Shown piece by piece: positions 26,916 through 36,495 of a DNA stretch of 64,000 bases. Position 1 is the first letter of the stretch. Every line of letters begins with the position of its first letter. Source of the stretch: Blautia sp. MSJ-9 (GTDB lineage: Bacteria; Bacillota; Clostridia; Lachnospirales; Lachnospiraceae); the NCBI RefSeq assembly GCF_018919065.1, contig NZ_JAHLQG010000031.1, forward strand, positions 118,375-182,374, in the 5' to 3' direction. The translations under genes were made by a program, and so were the position numbers. A model generated the notes under the pieces. The model saw only the letters and a list, made by a program, of their open reading frames with translations, was not told the DNA's origin and made no database searches.

Positions 26916-28031
26916 TCAGAAACACTTACTGCATGGGCCATATCCCATCGCTTCTGCCTCAGACTGTGTCACCTGTCTGGCTGTATCAGGGTTCATTCTG
27001 CCACAATTTGGAATACTGTGATATTTTTCGCCGGTTGCAGGAATCCATACCATAGTTCCATAATTTTCCTCCTGTGCCGGTTCCTGTACCTGTTCCTGCT
27101 CCTGAGCCTGTATCTGTTCAGAAGCAGCTGCTGTCTCCTGCTGACTCTGTACTGCATCACCGGAAGAATAATCATTGCATGGATCCTGTGACCAGGAGAT
27201 TGTCGTTCCGTCAGATACCGCAATAATAGTTCCCTGCTTATCTGTTCGAAATACCGGAATCTCCATATCGGACAAACGTCCCATTGTCTCTGCTGACGGA
27301 TGATTATACTGATTATTCACTCCACAGCTGATCACTGCATAAGATGGAGATGTTGCTTCAAGGAAATCCCATGTTGTTGAACTTGCAGATCCATGGTGTC
27401 CTACTGAAAGAACATCACAGTCCAGGTTCATTCCCGTACTGATCATATCCTGCTCACTGGTTTCTTCCGCATCTCCTGTAAAGATAAAACTGTTAGAACC
27501 ATTTTCAAGTTTGATCACAACAGAGTTATCATTGCTGTTCTGGCTGATACCATCCGGTGCAAGAACAGTAAAGCTTCCGGTACCAAAATCAAAGGTGTCG
27601 CCTACAGATGGATACTGTACAATGATCGCATTTGCAGTTGCAGTATTCATAAATGTATTAAACAGATTAGATGTATGAACGTAATCTGATCCCAGAACAT
27701 TGCTTACATTAAAGCTGTTTAAGCATTTGACAAGACCACCAAGATGATCTTCATCATAATGAGAAGAGATCATATAGTCGATCGTCTCTACATTCTGCTG
27801 CTGTAAATAAGATACTACCTGGTCTGCATGACTCTGATCTCCGCCGTCATATAGCAGATTCTGTCCGCCAGACTGTACCAGAATGGCATTTCCCTGTCCA
27901 ACATCGAGGAAATGAACTGCCATATCCCCGCCAGCTGCCGCATTTACTGTCAGCGCTGACTGTGGAACCAATGTGAAAAGTAAAAGAAGCAGAGATAAAA
28001 TTATTGATTGTAGTTTGCTTTTTCTTTTCAT
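26916..28031 (-). CDS. Secreted ComEC-like metallo-beta-lactamase-fold hydrolase with Cys-rich tail
   Basis: A 371-residue exported protein starting at ATG 28031 (AGGAG nine bases upstream). A signal peptide (about 1-32, ending NAAAGG) precedes an MBL domain resembling the nuclease-like part of ComEC/Rec2: HFLDVGQGNAILVQ, SSHYDEDHLGG (HxxDH metal motif), FTGDAEE and VGHHGS. A low-complexity Q/E linker (about 300-330) leads to a C-terminal tail with YHSIPNCG and MGYGPCSKC, a two-Cys-pair motif also found on other secreted Bacillota nucleases and hydrolases. A role in extracellular nucleic-acid breakdown is likely but unproven. There are no membrane channel segments, so it is not full ComEC. 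Confidence 0.85.
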   Translation of the reverse strand: MKRKSKLQSIILSLLLLLFTLVPQSALTVNAAAGGDMAVHFLDVGQGNAILVQSGGQNLLYDGGDQSHADQVVSYLQQQNVETIDYMISSHYDEDHLGGLVKCLNSFNVSNVLGSDYVHTSNLFNTFMNTATANAIIVQYPSVGDTFDFGTGSFTVLAPDGISQNSNDNSVVIKLENGSNSFIFTGDAEETSEQDMISTGMNLDCDVLSVGHHGSASSTTWDFLEATSPSYAVISCGVNNQYNHPSAETMGRLSDMEIPVFRTDKQGTIIAVSDGTTISWSQDPCNDYSSGDAVQSQQETAAASEQIQAQEQEQVQEPAQEENYGTMVWIPATGEKYHSIPNCGRMNPDTARQVTQSEAEAMGYGPCSKCF

Positions 28032-28133
28032 AAATGAATTCTCCTGATTTAATTTAATAATATAATTTCCCATAATCCGGGTATTGTTCTTCCAGATCCG
28101 TTATTTTCAAATAGTCAAACTGATAAAAATATC

Positions 28134-28934
28134 TTATAATTCAAATGTCTCCAGATCATCCGGGATCAGAAGATTTCCTTTATAGTATTCTCTTCCTTCT
28201 TCTGTATAGAGTTCTTTTCGTCTGGAAATATTTTTGTCCTCTGTGTGGTACAGAATCAGATTATCCACATTCAGTTCCTGTGCCAGCTGACAGGCATCCT
28301 TAACTGTAGAATGATGTTTCTCGTACGGTTTGAATTTGTCTGCCTGGGAAAACAGACAGAACGCTTCATGAAGAAGCCAGGTGCTGTTCACCGCATATTT
28401 TTGTTCGCATTCATTATATGGCTCATCTCCGCAACAGGTCAGTTTCTTACCGTCTGCGTATTCCATACAGAACCCGAACTGTTTTGCTTTTGTAGACAGG
28501 ATATCGAAAAAGGTTACCTTATGTCCAAGAATTTCTCTTTCTTCTCCATCTTTTACCTCTTCCAGATAAACTTTCTCTCCAATGTACTTTGTTTCCTTTG
28601 GTGTCAGGAGCATCTCGGACATTTGTTTCAACAGGCTGATTACTTCATCATGTCCGTAAATTGTCACCTCACCGTCAAACTGTCCTCTTGCCATTCCCTG
28701 ACAGTACATGCGTAACATCCAGATAATTCCCAGCAGATGGTCGATATGCTTGTGCGTAACAAAAATCGTGCGGATATCTTTCCAGCTGATTCCTGCATCC
28801 TCCAGCTGTTTCAGAATCGTGCTTCCGCCACCGCCGTCTATCATGAAGTATTCGCTGCCTTCATTTAAAGTAAAGCAGGTATTATAGCATTTTGTTACTT
28901 TCGCATTTCCGGTTCCCAGTATTGTAAGTTTCAT
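28134..28934 (-). CDS. MBL-fold metallohydrolase, RNase Z-like
   Basis: A 266-residue cytoplasmic protein. The fold begins with LTILGTGNAKVTKCYNTC and has the metal motif THKHIDHLLGI (about 61-71, HxHxDH) and a later conserved His in FCGDEPYNE-type and LYHTED positions. The arrangement follows RNase Z and its relatives, but it is shorter than tRNase Z (about 307) and lacks a recognisable flexible arm, so the substrate may be something other than tRNA. It stands alone with about 180 bases upstream and about 100 bases before the secreted MBL-fold gene. Confidence 0.8.
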   Translation of the reverse strand: MKLTILGTGNAKVTKCYNTCFTLNEGSEYFMIDGGGGSTILKQLEDAGISWKDIRTIFVTHKHIDHLLGIIWMLRMYCQGMARGQFDGEVTIYGHDEVISLLKQMSEMLLTPKETKYIGEKVYLEEVKDGEEREILGHKVTFFDILSTKAKQFGFCMEYADGKKLTCCGDEPYNECEQKYAVNSTWLLHEAFCLFSQADKFKPYEKHHSTVKDACQLAQELNVDNLILYHTEDKNISRRKELYTEEGREYYKGNLLIPDDLETFEL

Positions 28935-29033
28935 TTCTCTGTATACCTCCGGTTATTTCATTTGAATTTTCTCTTCCAAAGATTCCTGCTGCCGGTACAG
29001 CAATTTCTCTTTCCTGTAAGTATACCACAGAAA

Positions 29034-29067
29034 AGAAAAGTGTTCCATCTTCGCAGAACACTTTTCT
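29034..29067. terminator. Terminator after cotJC
   Basis: AGAAAAGTGTTC (29034-29045) pairs perfectly with GAACACTTTTCT (29056-29067) around a 10-base loop. In the minus direction the stem ends in TTTTCT, about 50 bases after the cotJC stop. Confidence 0.8.
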
Positions 29068-29114
29068 TCTATATTATATATCATTTGTTACCGGACACGA
29101 AATGGACAGTAACA

Positions 29115-29744
29115 TCACTTACATCCTTCACAGGACGCAGTACATGGATTGTCAAAACTTGGATTAAATGCATAGAAATTCTTGGCATCCAGTTCTTCCT
29201 GAATAGAGCGGAGTGCTTCCCCGAATCTCTGGAAGTGTACCACTTCCCTTGCACGAAGGAATTTGATTGGATCTGCAATTTCAGGCATATCGCGCACCAC
29301 ACGAAGGATGTTGTCATAAGTAGAGCGTGCTTTCTGCTCTGCAGCAAGGTTTTCAAACAAGTCTGTGATCGGGTCTCCTTTACTCTGGAATTCACAGGCA
29401 TTAAACGGAACCCCACCGGCTGCCTGTGGCCAGACACCTACTGTATGATCAATATAGTAAGGACCCAAACCGGACTTCTCAATTTCTTCCATAGAAAGGT
29501 CACGCGTGAGCTGATGCACGATCGTAGATACCATCTCAAGATGTGCCAGTTCTTCTGTGGCTATATCGTTTAGCACAGCCGCAGCCATACGGTTCGGCAT
29601 GGTAAATCTCTGTGAAAGATACCGCATAGATGCACTAATTTCTCCGTCCGGGCCACCATACTGGCTCATGATATACTGTGCGATCTTCGCATTGGGCTGT
29701 GTAATATTTACGGGATACTGGAGTCTCTTTTCATAATTCCACAT
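29115..29744 (-). CDS. cotJC: Spore coat protein CotJC, manganese-catalase family
   Basis: CotJC is an inner spore-coat protein of the di-manganese catalase family. The 209-residue length is normal. Metal-ligand helices are visible: EISASMRYLSQRF, ATEELAHLEMVSTIVHQL (E-x-x-H), AAEQKARSTYDNI and REVVHFQRFGEAL (E-x-x-H). The C-terminus is Cys-rich (CTASCEGCK). It starts three bases after cotJB in the cotJABC operon and is expected to be made in the mother cell under sigma-E. It may protect spores from peroxide, but catalase activity is not shown by sequence. Confidence 0.95.
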   Translation of the reverse strand: MWNYEKRLQYPVNITQPNAKIAQYIMSQYGGPDGEISASMRYLSQRFTMPNRMAAAVLNDIATEELAHLEMVSTIVHQLTRDLSMEEIEKSGLGPYYIDHTVGVWPQAAGGVPFNACEFQSKGDPITDLFENLAAEQKARSTYDNILRVVRDMPEIADPIKFLRAREVVHFQRFGEALRSIQEELDAKNFYAFNPSFDNPCTASCEGCK

Positions 29745-29747
29745 AAA

Positions 29748-30023
29748 CTATCTGCACCCTCCTTCCTTTTCCCATGGAAATGGCTGCTCCATCCATTTCC
29801 AGACAGATTCCTCGGTCCAGACTGTGCTGTCGATGGTGAGAGGGCCGTATATTTCAGCGTATTCTTTCAATAGTTTCTTTCGCTCCTGTACAAGTTCCCG
29901 GCAATAGACAAGGGCTTTTTCATCACAGGGATGTGTATCGAGATATAAATTCATATCATTTACAGCAAAACTGACCTCATTAATTCGGGCCATAAGCTGT
30001 TGTCTGGAACAATTCTGTTTCAT
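29748..30023 (-). CDS. cotJB: Spore coat protein CotJB
   Basis: A 91-residue protein with the CotJB pattern LMARINEVSFAVNDMNLYLD near the N-terminus and W-rich C-terminus (SVWKWMEQPFPWEKEGGC). In the family it is needed for assembly of CotJC into the coat. ATG 30023 overlaps the cotJA stop as ATGA and has GAGAGGTG upstream; a longer open frame exists but is not conserved. Confidence 0.92.
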   Translation of the reverse strand: MKQNCSRQQLMARINEVSFAVNDMNLYLDTHPCDEKALVYCRELVQERKKLLKEYAEIYGPLTIDSTVWTEESVWKWMEQPFPWEKEGGCR

Positions 30024-30343
30024 CGACGCACACCTCTCTTTCCGCAAAACGGCTTGCATAACTGAGGAAAAATGGTTCCCACATTCAGCGCATACTGCAA
30101 TGGAAAGTTCTCGGTAAATTCCTGGCAGGGTACATAGGCCATCGCAGGCTCCAGATGCTGCAAATGAGAAAACATCTCATCATTTTTCCCCTTACTTTCA
30201 GGCATTACACAATTACAGGAGTTTTTATTTCTACAGGAACATTCCTGGTTATTCATTTCCCTGTCAGCAGGCTGAGGTCTGTTCATACCGCAGGTTCTGT
30301 TATAAGGCCTGCTGCATGCGCGTCCCATCCGATAATTCTCCAT
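30020..30343 (-). CDS. cotJA: Spore coat-associated protein CotJA
   Basis: A 107-residue, Cys- and Met-rich protein. The CotJA core is the C-terminal half (MAYVPCQEFTENFPLQYAL, then GTIFPQLCKPF). The N-terminal half is variable, with several Cys (CSCRNKNSCNC) that could cross-link or bind metal. ATG 30343 follows AAAGGA eight bases upstream; a TTG two codons earlier is less likely. It is the first gene of cotJABC. No strong sigma-A promoter is visible; a sigma-E promoter is expected but I could not assign one with confidence. Confidence 0.88.
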   Translation of the reverse strand: MENYRMGRACSRPYNRTCGMNRPQPADREMNNQECSCRNKNSCNCVMPESKGKNDEMFSHLQHLEPAMAYVPCQEFTENFPLQYALNVGTIFPQLCKPFCGKRGVRR

Positions 30344-30710
30344 AAACAATTCCTTTCTTTATATTAAAGTTTTTTGTTTACTCTATATTTTATGTTATAT
30401 CTTCTGTTTTGTGCTTTTCATCATAACAGCATCTGTCAAAAAACATATACTTATCATAACATCTCACAGAATAATAACTGGCAAGAATACGTAAAATATG
30501 ACATACCCCAAAAGAACTTTTCGATTGAAGCAAGACATTGATTTGATGCGGCAATTTGGTTTCGTTAAATCACAAAAATTTCATATTTACAAATAGTTCT
30601 AACAGTGCTATAGTATCCTTGCTTTATTAGCAACAAAAAAGCAAATACATTATATAAACGGGGCTGTTTCATATAAATCTTTATGTGACAGCCCCCTTAT
30701 TGGAGGAATT
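30344..30710. promoter_or_regulatory. Divergent cotJA-trkA intergenic region with leader hairpin
   Basis: This 367-base AT-rich region holds no gene. Just before trkA, GGGGCTGT (30660-30667) pairs with ACAGCCCC (30688-30695) with inner CATA/TATG pairing. The hairpin ends about eight bases before the ribosome binding site GGAGG, so it could modulate trkA translation or be the remains of an upstream terminator. I looked for a c-di-AMP (ydaO) riboswitch because potassium genes follow, but the conserved core is not apparent. Confidence 0.45.
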
Positions 30711-32069
30711 ATGCAGATAATTATTGTTGGGTGCGGTAAAGTTGGACGTACCCTGGCAGAACAGCTTCAGGAAGAAGAATCCGATATTACTCTGATAGAC
30801 GTTTCTTCTAACGTGATCAATTCCCTTCAGGACGACATTGACGCCATGGGAATCGTCGGAAACGGCGCCAGCATCAATACTTTGATGGAAGCAGGAATTG
30901 AGAATGCGGATATCCTGATTGCAGTAACCGGTTCTGATGAAATGAACCTTCTGTGCTGTCTGATCGCACAGAAAACCGGACACTGCCAGACCATCGCCCG
31001 CGTCCGTAATCCTATCTATGCCAACGAAATCAGTTTTATCAAGAAACGCCTTGGTGTTACCATGATCATCAATCCGGAACTTGCAGCTGCACAGGAGATT
31101 TCCCGTCTGCTGCGTTTCCCTTCTGCGATCAAAATTGACACCTTTGCCAGAGGCCGTGTGGAAATGCTTAAATTCAAAGTTCTTCCTGAATTTGACCTGG
31201 ATGGCATGACTATTTCCCGCATTACAGAGAAGCTTCGCTGCGATGTTCTGTTCTGCGCAGTAGAGAGTCGTGATTCTGTTTCCATCCCTGGTGGTAATTA
31301 TGTGATACACAATGGAGATATGGTTTCCATCCTTGCATCACCGGTAAATGCAGCAGCATTTTTCAAAAAGATCGGACTTAAAACCAATCAGGTAAAGAAC
31401 GCAATCATCGTCGGCGGCGGTACCATCTCTTATTATCTGACAAGAGCTCTGCTTGACATGAACATCTCTGTAAAGATCATCGAACAGAATGAACAGCGCT
31501 GCGAAGCTTTAAGCGATCTGCTTCCTGACGCAACGATCATCAACGGTGACGGTACAGACCGTTCTCTTCTTATGGAAGAAGGCCTGGCCCGCGCAGAGGC
31601 GTTTGTATCACTCACCAATATGGACGAGGAGAATGTATTTCTGGCACTTTTTGCCAAAACAATTTCCAAAGCCAAACTGGTGGCAAAAGTAAACCGACTC
31701 TCCTTTGATGATGTCATTGACAGTCTTGATATCGGAAGTGTTATTTATCCGAAATATATTACTGCCGACTATATCCTGCAGTATGTACGTGCCATGCAGA
31801 ACAGTATCGGAAGTAACATTGAAACCCTCTATCACATCCTGGATAATCAGGCAGAAGCTCTGGAATTTGCCATCCGTGAGAATTCACCGGTAGTCGGCAT
31901 TCCACTGTCTGATCTGAACCTGAAAAAGAATCTTCTTGTAGGTTATCTGAACCGGAATGGTCAGGTAAAGATTCCACGTGGTCAGGATACCATTCAGGTT
32001 GGTGACACTGTAATCATCGTAACCACCCACAAAGGACTGCGTGATATCACAGACATTCTGGAGAAGTAA
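30711..32069 (+). CDS. trkA: Trk potassium uptake regulatory subunit TrkA
   Basis: TrkA is the cytoplasmic NAD(H)-binding gating ring of the TrkH potassium channel. The 452-residue protein is a tandem duplication: RCK-N 1 (IIVGCGKVGRTLAE, about residues 3-16), RCK-C 1 (about 140-220), RCK-N 2 (NAIIVGGGTISYYLTRAL, about 230-247, with GDGTDR near 280) and RCK-C 2 (about 370-452). The acidic residue after the second strand of the first Rossmann unit (LIDVSS) fits NAD binding. It has GGAGG six to seven bases before ATG and is followed 12 bases later by trkH. Confidence 0.96.
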   Translation: MQIIIVGCGKVGRTLAEQLQEEESDITLIDVSSNVINSLQDDIDAMGIVGNGASINTLMEAGIENADILIAVTGSDEMNLLCCLIAQKTGHCQTIARVRNPIYANEISFIKKRLGVTMIINPELAAAQEISRLLRFPSAIKIDTFARGRVEMLKFKVLPEFDLDGMTISRITEKLRCDVLFCAVESRDSVSIPGGNYVIHNGDMVSILASPVNAAAFFKKIGLKTNQVKNAIIVGGGTISYYLTRALLDMNISVKIIEQNEQRCEALSDLLPDATIINGDGTDRSLLMEEGLARAEAFVSLTNMDEENVFLALFAKTISKAKLVAKVNRLSFDDVIDSLDIGSVIYPKYITADYILQYVRAMQNSIGSNIETLYHILDNQAEALEFAIRENSPVVGIPLSDLNLKKNLLVGYLNRNGQVKIPRGQDTIQVGDTVIIVTTHKGLRDITDILEK

Positions 32070-32081
32070 AGGAGCCGGCTT

Positions 32082-33521
32082 ATGAATTATTCCATTATTA
32101 TTTATATCATCGGAATGATCCTGAAACTTGAGGCAGCATTCATGGTTCTTCCTATCGTCACCTCTTTGATTTATCAGGAAACATCCGGCTTTGCTTTTCT
32201 GATCACTATCATACTGTGTCTGGCGATCGGAATTCCTCTTACATGGAAGAAGCCAACACGAAAGGCTTTTTATACAAAAGAAGGTTTCGTAACTGTAGCA
32301 CTGAGCTGGATCGTTCTGAGTATCATGGGCGCGATTCCATTTGTGATCAGTCACAGTATTCCAAATCCTATTGATGCACTGTTTGAAACCGTTTCCGGTT
32401 TTACCACAACAGGAGCCAGTATTCTGAATAACGTAGAGGCACTTCCTCACTGTATGCTGATCTGGCGAAGTTTCACTCACTGGATCGGAGGTATGGGAGT
32501 TCTGGTCTTTATCCTCTCTCTTCTGCCTCTTACCGGCGGCTATCACATGAACCTGATGAAAGCCGAAAGCCCGGGACCTTCTGTGAGTAAACTTGCTCCA
32601 AAAGTACAGTCAACTGCAAAGATCCTGTATACCATTTATTTTGCAATGACTGTTGTTCAAATGATTCTACTTCTCCTTGGCGGCATGCCTCTTTTTGATA
32701 CGATCTGTACAGCTTTCGGTACAGCCGGTACCGGTGGATTTGGTATCAAGAATGACAGTATGGCAAGTTACAGTCCGTATCTGCAGAATGTCATTACCGT
32801 CTTTATGATTTTATTCGGCGTCAACTTTAATGCTTACTTCTTTATTCTCACCAAGAAGTTCGCCCAGGCGTTTAAGATGGAAGAAGTGCGTTACTATTTC
32901 GGAATCATTGGTGCTGCCATCCTGATCATCACCTGCAACGTCTACCATATTTTCGGAAGTGCTGGAAAAGCATTCCAGCAGGCTGCCTTCCAGGTTGGTT
33001 CTATTATTACTACCACCGGATATGCAACCACTGATTTCAATATGTGGCCGGAGATTTCACGAACAATACTGGTACTTCTGATGTTCATCGGTGCCTGCGC
33101 AGGAAGTACAGGCGGTGGTATCAAAGTTTCCAGAATCCTGATCCTGTGCAAAACGGTACGCAAGGAGCTGCATATTTTCCTGCATCCGAATGCTGTAAAG
33201 AAAATAAAAATGGATGGCAAAGCCATCCCTCACGAAGTAGTCCGTTCTACTAATATTTTCTTTATCGTATATGTGCTGATCTTCGCAGCCTCCATATTCC
33301 TGATCGCATTTGATGATTTCGATCTGATCACGAATTTTACATCAGTTGTGGCAACATTCAATAACATCGGACCTGGTCTTGAACTCGTAGGACCTACCGG
33401 AAACTTCAGTATGTTTTCCTGTTTCTCCAAACTGGTTCTCACATTCGATATGCTTGCAGGCCGACTGGAAATCTTTCCACTGCTGCTGTTATTCGTAAGA
33501 GATACATGGAAGAAATTTTAA
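32082..33521 (+). CDS. trkH: Trk/Ktr-type potassium uptake channel subunit TrkH
   Basis: A 479-residue integral membrane protein of the TrkH/KtrB group. The four pore loops are recognisable, including SGFTTTGAS (about 105-113), GTAGTGGFG (about 215), STTGYATTDF-like TTTGYATTDF (about 310) and NNIGPGLE (about 429), each carrying the selectivity glycine. It works with TrkA to import potassium. The two genes form an operon, followed by hairpins at 33599-33666. The C-terminus FPLLLLFVRDTWKKF is typical of TrkH. Confidence 0.96.
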   Translation: MNYSIIIYIIGMILKLEAAFMVLPIVTSLIYQETSGFAFLITIILCLAIGIPLTWKKPTRKAFYTKEGFVTVALSWIVLSIMGAIPFVISHSIPNPIDALFETVSGFTTTGASILNNVEALPHCMLIWRSFTHWIGGMGVLVFILSLLPLTGGYHMNLMKAESPGPSVSKLAPKVQSTAKILYTIYFAMTVVQMILLLLGGMPLFDTICTAFGTAGTGGFGIKNDSMASYSPYLQNVITVFMILFGVNFNAYFFILTKKFAQAFKMEEVRYYFGIIGAAILIITCNVYHIFGSAGKAFQQAAFQVGSIITTTGYATTDFNMWPEISRTILVLLMFIGACAGSTGGGIKVSRILILCKTVRKELHIFLHPNAVKKIKMDGKAIPHEVVRSTNIFFIVYVLIFAASIFLIAFDDFDLITNFTSVVATFNNIGPGLELVGPTGNFSMFSCFSKLVLTFDMLAGRLEIFPLLLLFVRDTWKKF

Positions 33522-33598
33522 AAATATTTCTGATAAAAAAGTTTTTCTTTTTACATTATGTTCATACTTTATTCACAACTATTAGATATAATGATATT

Positions 33599-33690
33599 CA
33601 GAAAGACGATGAGTCTTTCTTATAAATATTTTTCTTTTTCATACGCGCCGGTACGAAAGTACCGGCCTCCTTCCATTTATGGGAGTTTTT
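33599..33690. terminator. Terminator region between trkH and the radical SAM gene
   Basis: Two hairpins: AGAAAGAC-GATGA-GTCTTTCT (33599-33619) followed by an AT-rich run, and GCCGGTAC-GAAA-GTACCGGC (33647-33666), an 8-bp GC-rich stem with a GNRA tetraloop. Downstream, GGGAG is followed by seven T. The genes on both sides converge here, so both transcripts probably end in this region. Confidence 0.7.
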
Positions 33691-34683
33691 TTATTTTATA
33701 ACGCTTTTTTGAACTCCCTCATAATCAAATGCCGGAATGAAACTCTCTCTGGCCGTTTCTCCATCCTGAAAGAATCCATTTTCAATCCCGATCTCAAATG
33801 CATAATCCAAAACTTTTTCATACTCTCTTCCTGTCACTCGCCGATTCAATTCCAGATATTCCTTCTGCTCAAAGACTGGTGTGTACTGATTCATAATGCT
33901 GATATAAATCTGAGCTCCGAATGTCCGGTGCAGAACTTTCAGCACCTCTTTGGAATTCTTTGTATGCCCCGGCAAGATAAGATGGCGTACAATCGTACCT
34001 CTCCGGATATAACCATTCTCATCAAACTGCACCGCGCCTGTCTGACGCACCATTTCCTGTGCTGCCAGCAATGCCTTCTCCGGATAATCTGATGCATGGG
34101 AAAACTTCTGGGCAAGCTCACTCTGGGCATATTTATAATCCGGCAGATAAACATCCACATATCCTTCCAGCAGTTTCAATGCTTCCACGTTTTCATATCC
34201 GCCACAGTTATAGACAACCGGAAGATTTAATCCCTGTTTTCTTGCCAGATCCAGTGCTGTGATAATCTGGGGGATATAATGTGTTCCTGTTACCAGATTG
34301 ATATTGGCAGCGCCTTTTCCCTGCAGTTCCAGAAAAATCTCAGAAAGTCTCTCCACTGAAATCTCAAGTCCACTGTCTCCGATCGCTATATCCCTGTTCT
34401 GACAGAAACAACACCTCAGGTTACATCCTGTAAAAAAAACCGCACCTGAACCTCTGCTGCCAGAAATGCACGGTTCCTCCCACATATGCAATGCTGCTCT
34501 CGCCACTCTCAGTTTCCCGTCCATTCCACAATAACCTGTTCTTCCTGCCAGTCTGTCTGCCTTACAGTTTCTCGGACATAAACTACAGTTTTCAAGGATT
34601 TTGTTTCCTGTCTTCTGGTTCTCTGCTTTCTGTGTTTCCGCTTTATCTCCACATTTTTGTATCTCTAATGTACCTGTTTTCAC
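33691..34683 (-). CDS. Radical SAM protein, PflX (pyruvate formate-lyase activase-like) group
   Basis: A 330-residue iron-sulfur protein. After a loose polar N-terminus (about 1-28) come CSLCPRNCKADR (a Cys-rich segment near 34-45), the CxxxCxxC cluster motif in FTGCNLRCCFCQNRDIA (about 88-104) and LVTGTHY (about 133). The last third includes YISIMNQYTP. This Cys arrangement is that of the PflX/COG1313 group, whose glycyl-radical target is generally unknown; no glycyl-radical enzyme lies in the window. It stands alone, convergent with trkH and upstream of nothing obviously related. Confidence 0.85.
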   Translation of the reverse strand: MKTGTLEIQKCGDKAETQKAENQKTGNKILENCSLCPRNCKADRLAGRTGYCGMDGKLRVARAALHMWEEPCISGSRGSGAVFFTGCNLRCCFCQNRDIAIGDSGLEISVERLSEIFLELQGKGAANINLVTGTHYIPQIITALDLARKQGLNLPVVYNCGGYENVEALKLLEGYVDVYLPDYKYAQSELAQKFSHASDYPEKALLAAQEMVRQTGAVQFDENGYIRRGTIVRHLILPGHTKNSKEVLKVLHRTFGAQIYISIMNQYTPVFEQKEYLELNRRVTGREYEKVLDYAFEIGIENGFFQDGETARESFIPAFDYEGVQKSVIK

Positions 34684-34856
34684 TTTCCTCTGTCCTTTTC
34701 TCTTATGTTTTTCTGAAAATACCCGTTTATCACGGATGATGTTCTGTTTTTCTCTTATGCTCTTTTCGATGACTTCTCTTTCATTTCAGAGTTTTATCTC
34801 TCCGGCATAAGCCTCACTGATACGTAAATCCATTATACTACATTCCCTGTTCCCGT

Positions 34857-35567
34857 CTATTCATATTTTACAATTTCTTTTTTCAGACGTTTCATAATCC
34901 GCTTCTCCAGCCTTGAAATATAAGACTGGGAAATACCCAGAAAGTCTGCCACCTCTTTCTGTGTTTTCTCTGTGCTGTTATCCTTACCCAGGCCGAATCT
35001 CAGACGGATAATGGTCTGTTCCCTTGGTGAAAGCTTACTGATTGCTTTGGAAAGCAGGGAAATCTCCACCTCATCCTCCAGACGTTTGGAAATCACATCC
35101 TCATCCGTTCCCAGAATGTCAGACAACAGCAGTTCATTTCCATCCCAGTCTACATTAAGGGGCTCATCAATGGAAACTTCCATCTTGGTCTTACTGTTAC
35201 GCCTCAGATACATCAGGATCTCATTTTCGATACATCTTGATGCATAAGTAGCAAGTTTAATATTCTTTACCGGATTAAATGTATTGATTGCTTTGATCAG
35301 ACCGATGGTTCCAATAGAAATCAGATCCTCTACTCCGACTCCTGTATTATCAAACTTCCGTGCAATATATACCACAAGCCTTAAATTATGTTCAATAAGA
35401 ATTGATTTCGCCTCTTCTTCCTGCCCTGTTCCAAGCTTCTGCAGTACAAACGCCTCCCGCTGCGGTTCCAGCGGTGCAGGTAAAACATCGTTCCCGCCAA
35501 TATAAAAAACATCTCCCGAACGGTTCATCACCATTCTCGAAACTACCTGAAATGGATAACAGCTCAT
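34857..35567 (-). CDS. sigE: Sporulation sigma factor sigma-E (pro-form)
   Basis: Sigma-E directs early mother-cell transcription. The protein is nearly colinear with Bacillus subtilis pro-sigma-E: a short N-terminal pro-sequence (about 1-20), [11 protein letters not shown] (about 21-31), region 2 ([20 protein letters not shown] and [20 protein letters not shown]), [17 protein letters not shown], and region 4 with the helix-turn-helix ([20 protein letters not shown]). I use ATG 35567, eight bases after GGAGGGG; a GTG two codons earlier is possible. It lies 17 bases downstream of spoIIGA, whose product removes the pro-sequence. That pro-sequence is slightly shorter than in B. subtilis. Confidence 0.97.
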   Translation of the reverse strand: MSCYPFQVVSRMVMNRSGDVFYIGGNDVLPAPLEPQREAFVLQKLGTGQEEEAKSILIEHNLRLVVYIARKFDNTGVGVEDLISIGTIGLIKAINTFNPVKNIKLATYASRCIENEILMYLRRNSKTKMEVSIDEPLNVDWDGNELLLSDILGTDEDVISKRLEDEVEISLLSKAISKLSPREQTIIRLRFGLGKDNSTEKTQKEVADFLGISQSYISRLEKRIMKRLKKEIVKYE

Positions 35568-35584
35568 AGTCACAACCCCTCCCG

Positions 35585-36442
35585 TTAAAGTAATCTGGAA
35601 TTCAAAAGTACTTCGTATTCCTTACCAAAAGCGGATGTATCAAGCGAAAATGCAAGCACTGGTCTGTCCACACAGACAACTTTTGTCGGAGTCTGAATAC
35701 AAAGTTTCTCCAGCGTAACAGCCAGCATCATCCCCTGCTCTTTTCCAATGCTGTGAAAAAAAATAAAGTGTGGATGAAGCCCTGTGACTTCTGTACTTTG
35801 TATCTCCCCAGGATTTTCTTTCAGGTGTTTCAAACATTTCACTGTTTCTTTCGAACATATCTCGGACAAAATATCCAGCGTACCTACTGATACCGGTTTT
35901 CCATTCACGGAATCCACAAGCAGATTTCCTGAGTCATAAAACCCCTGACATTCATATCCCTTTTCTCTGTAAAAGATCGTCACAGGATAAATGTTCTTTG
36001 CCCGTATTCTCAAAGAATCCATCAAATACGACAATGCAGTACTTCCAAACCAAGTCGCGGCTGCCAGGATCAGAAACATCTTCGGTGTCAGATTCTCACT
36101 GGAAATTACTTCCCAGAATCCTCCACACAGAAATGCAGCAAAATATAGCGTAAGAACTGCTTTAAGCAGCAGGCTTCCCCTTTTCAGATCACATCCGATC
36201 ACCAGCATTCCCGCTGCACAGCCACCATGTAGCAGGACCAGTGCCGGAAGATAAATCTCAGTTTTCAGACAGGAACGAAGGTAAATAATCCCACAGGAGA
36301 ATAGTGCTCCTGTTACTGCTCCCAGAAGTATTCGTTTTCTGTTTCTGGGACATTGGAATAAAATTCCTGTAAATCTGAGTAGTATGTAATCTATCAGGAG
36401 ATTTGTGAAAAATACCACATCTATGTATATCTCATAACGCAT
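35585..36442 (-). CDS. spoIIGA: SpoIIGA, sigma-E processing aspartic protease
   Basis: SpoIIGA is the membrane protease that converts pro-sigma-E to its active form in the mother cell, on a signal from the forespore. The 285-residue protein has five or so N-terminal membrane spans (about 5-140) and a C-terminal protease domain with the catalytic Asp170 in [13 protein letters not shown] 36442 has GGGAGGAAGGA upstream and gives the usual MxYxIYxDV start; the longer open frame is not conserved. It is first in the spoIIG operon, transcribed from a long-spacer promoter with Spo0A-box-like sequences. Confidence 0.95.
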   Translation of the reverse strand: MRYEIYIDVVFFTNLLIDYILLRFTGILFQCPRNRKRILLGAVTGALFSCGIIYLRSCLKTEIYLPALVLLHGGCAAGMLVIGCDLKRGSLLLKAVLTLYFAAFLCGGFWEVISSENLTPKMFLILAAATWFGSTALSYLMDSLRIRAKNIYPVTIFYREKGYECQGFYDSGNLLVDSVNGKPVSVGTLDILSEICSKETVKCLKHLKENPGEIQSTEVTGLHPHFIFFHSIGKEQGMMLAVTLEKLCIQTPTKVVCVDRPVLAFSLDTSAFGKEYEVLLNSRLL

Positions 36443-36495
36443 TTCCTTCCTCCCGTCTGCTGTCAGCCAGACATTCACTTTGGTAAGTGTTACTC

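Noticed and set aside
30344..30710. c-di-AMP (ydaO) riboswitch before trkA
   Set aside because: The potassium-uptake context suggested it, but the conserved core is not recognisable; only a simple hairpin near the start codon is seen.
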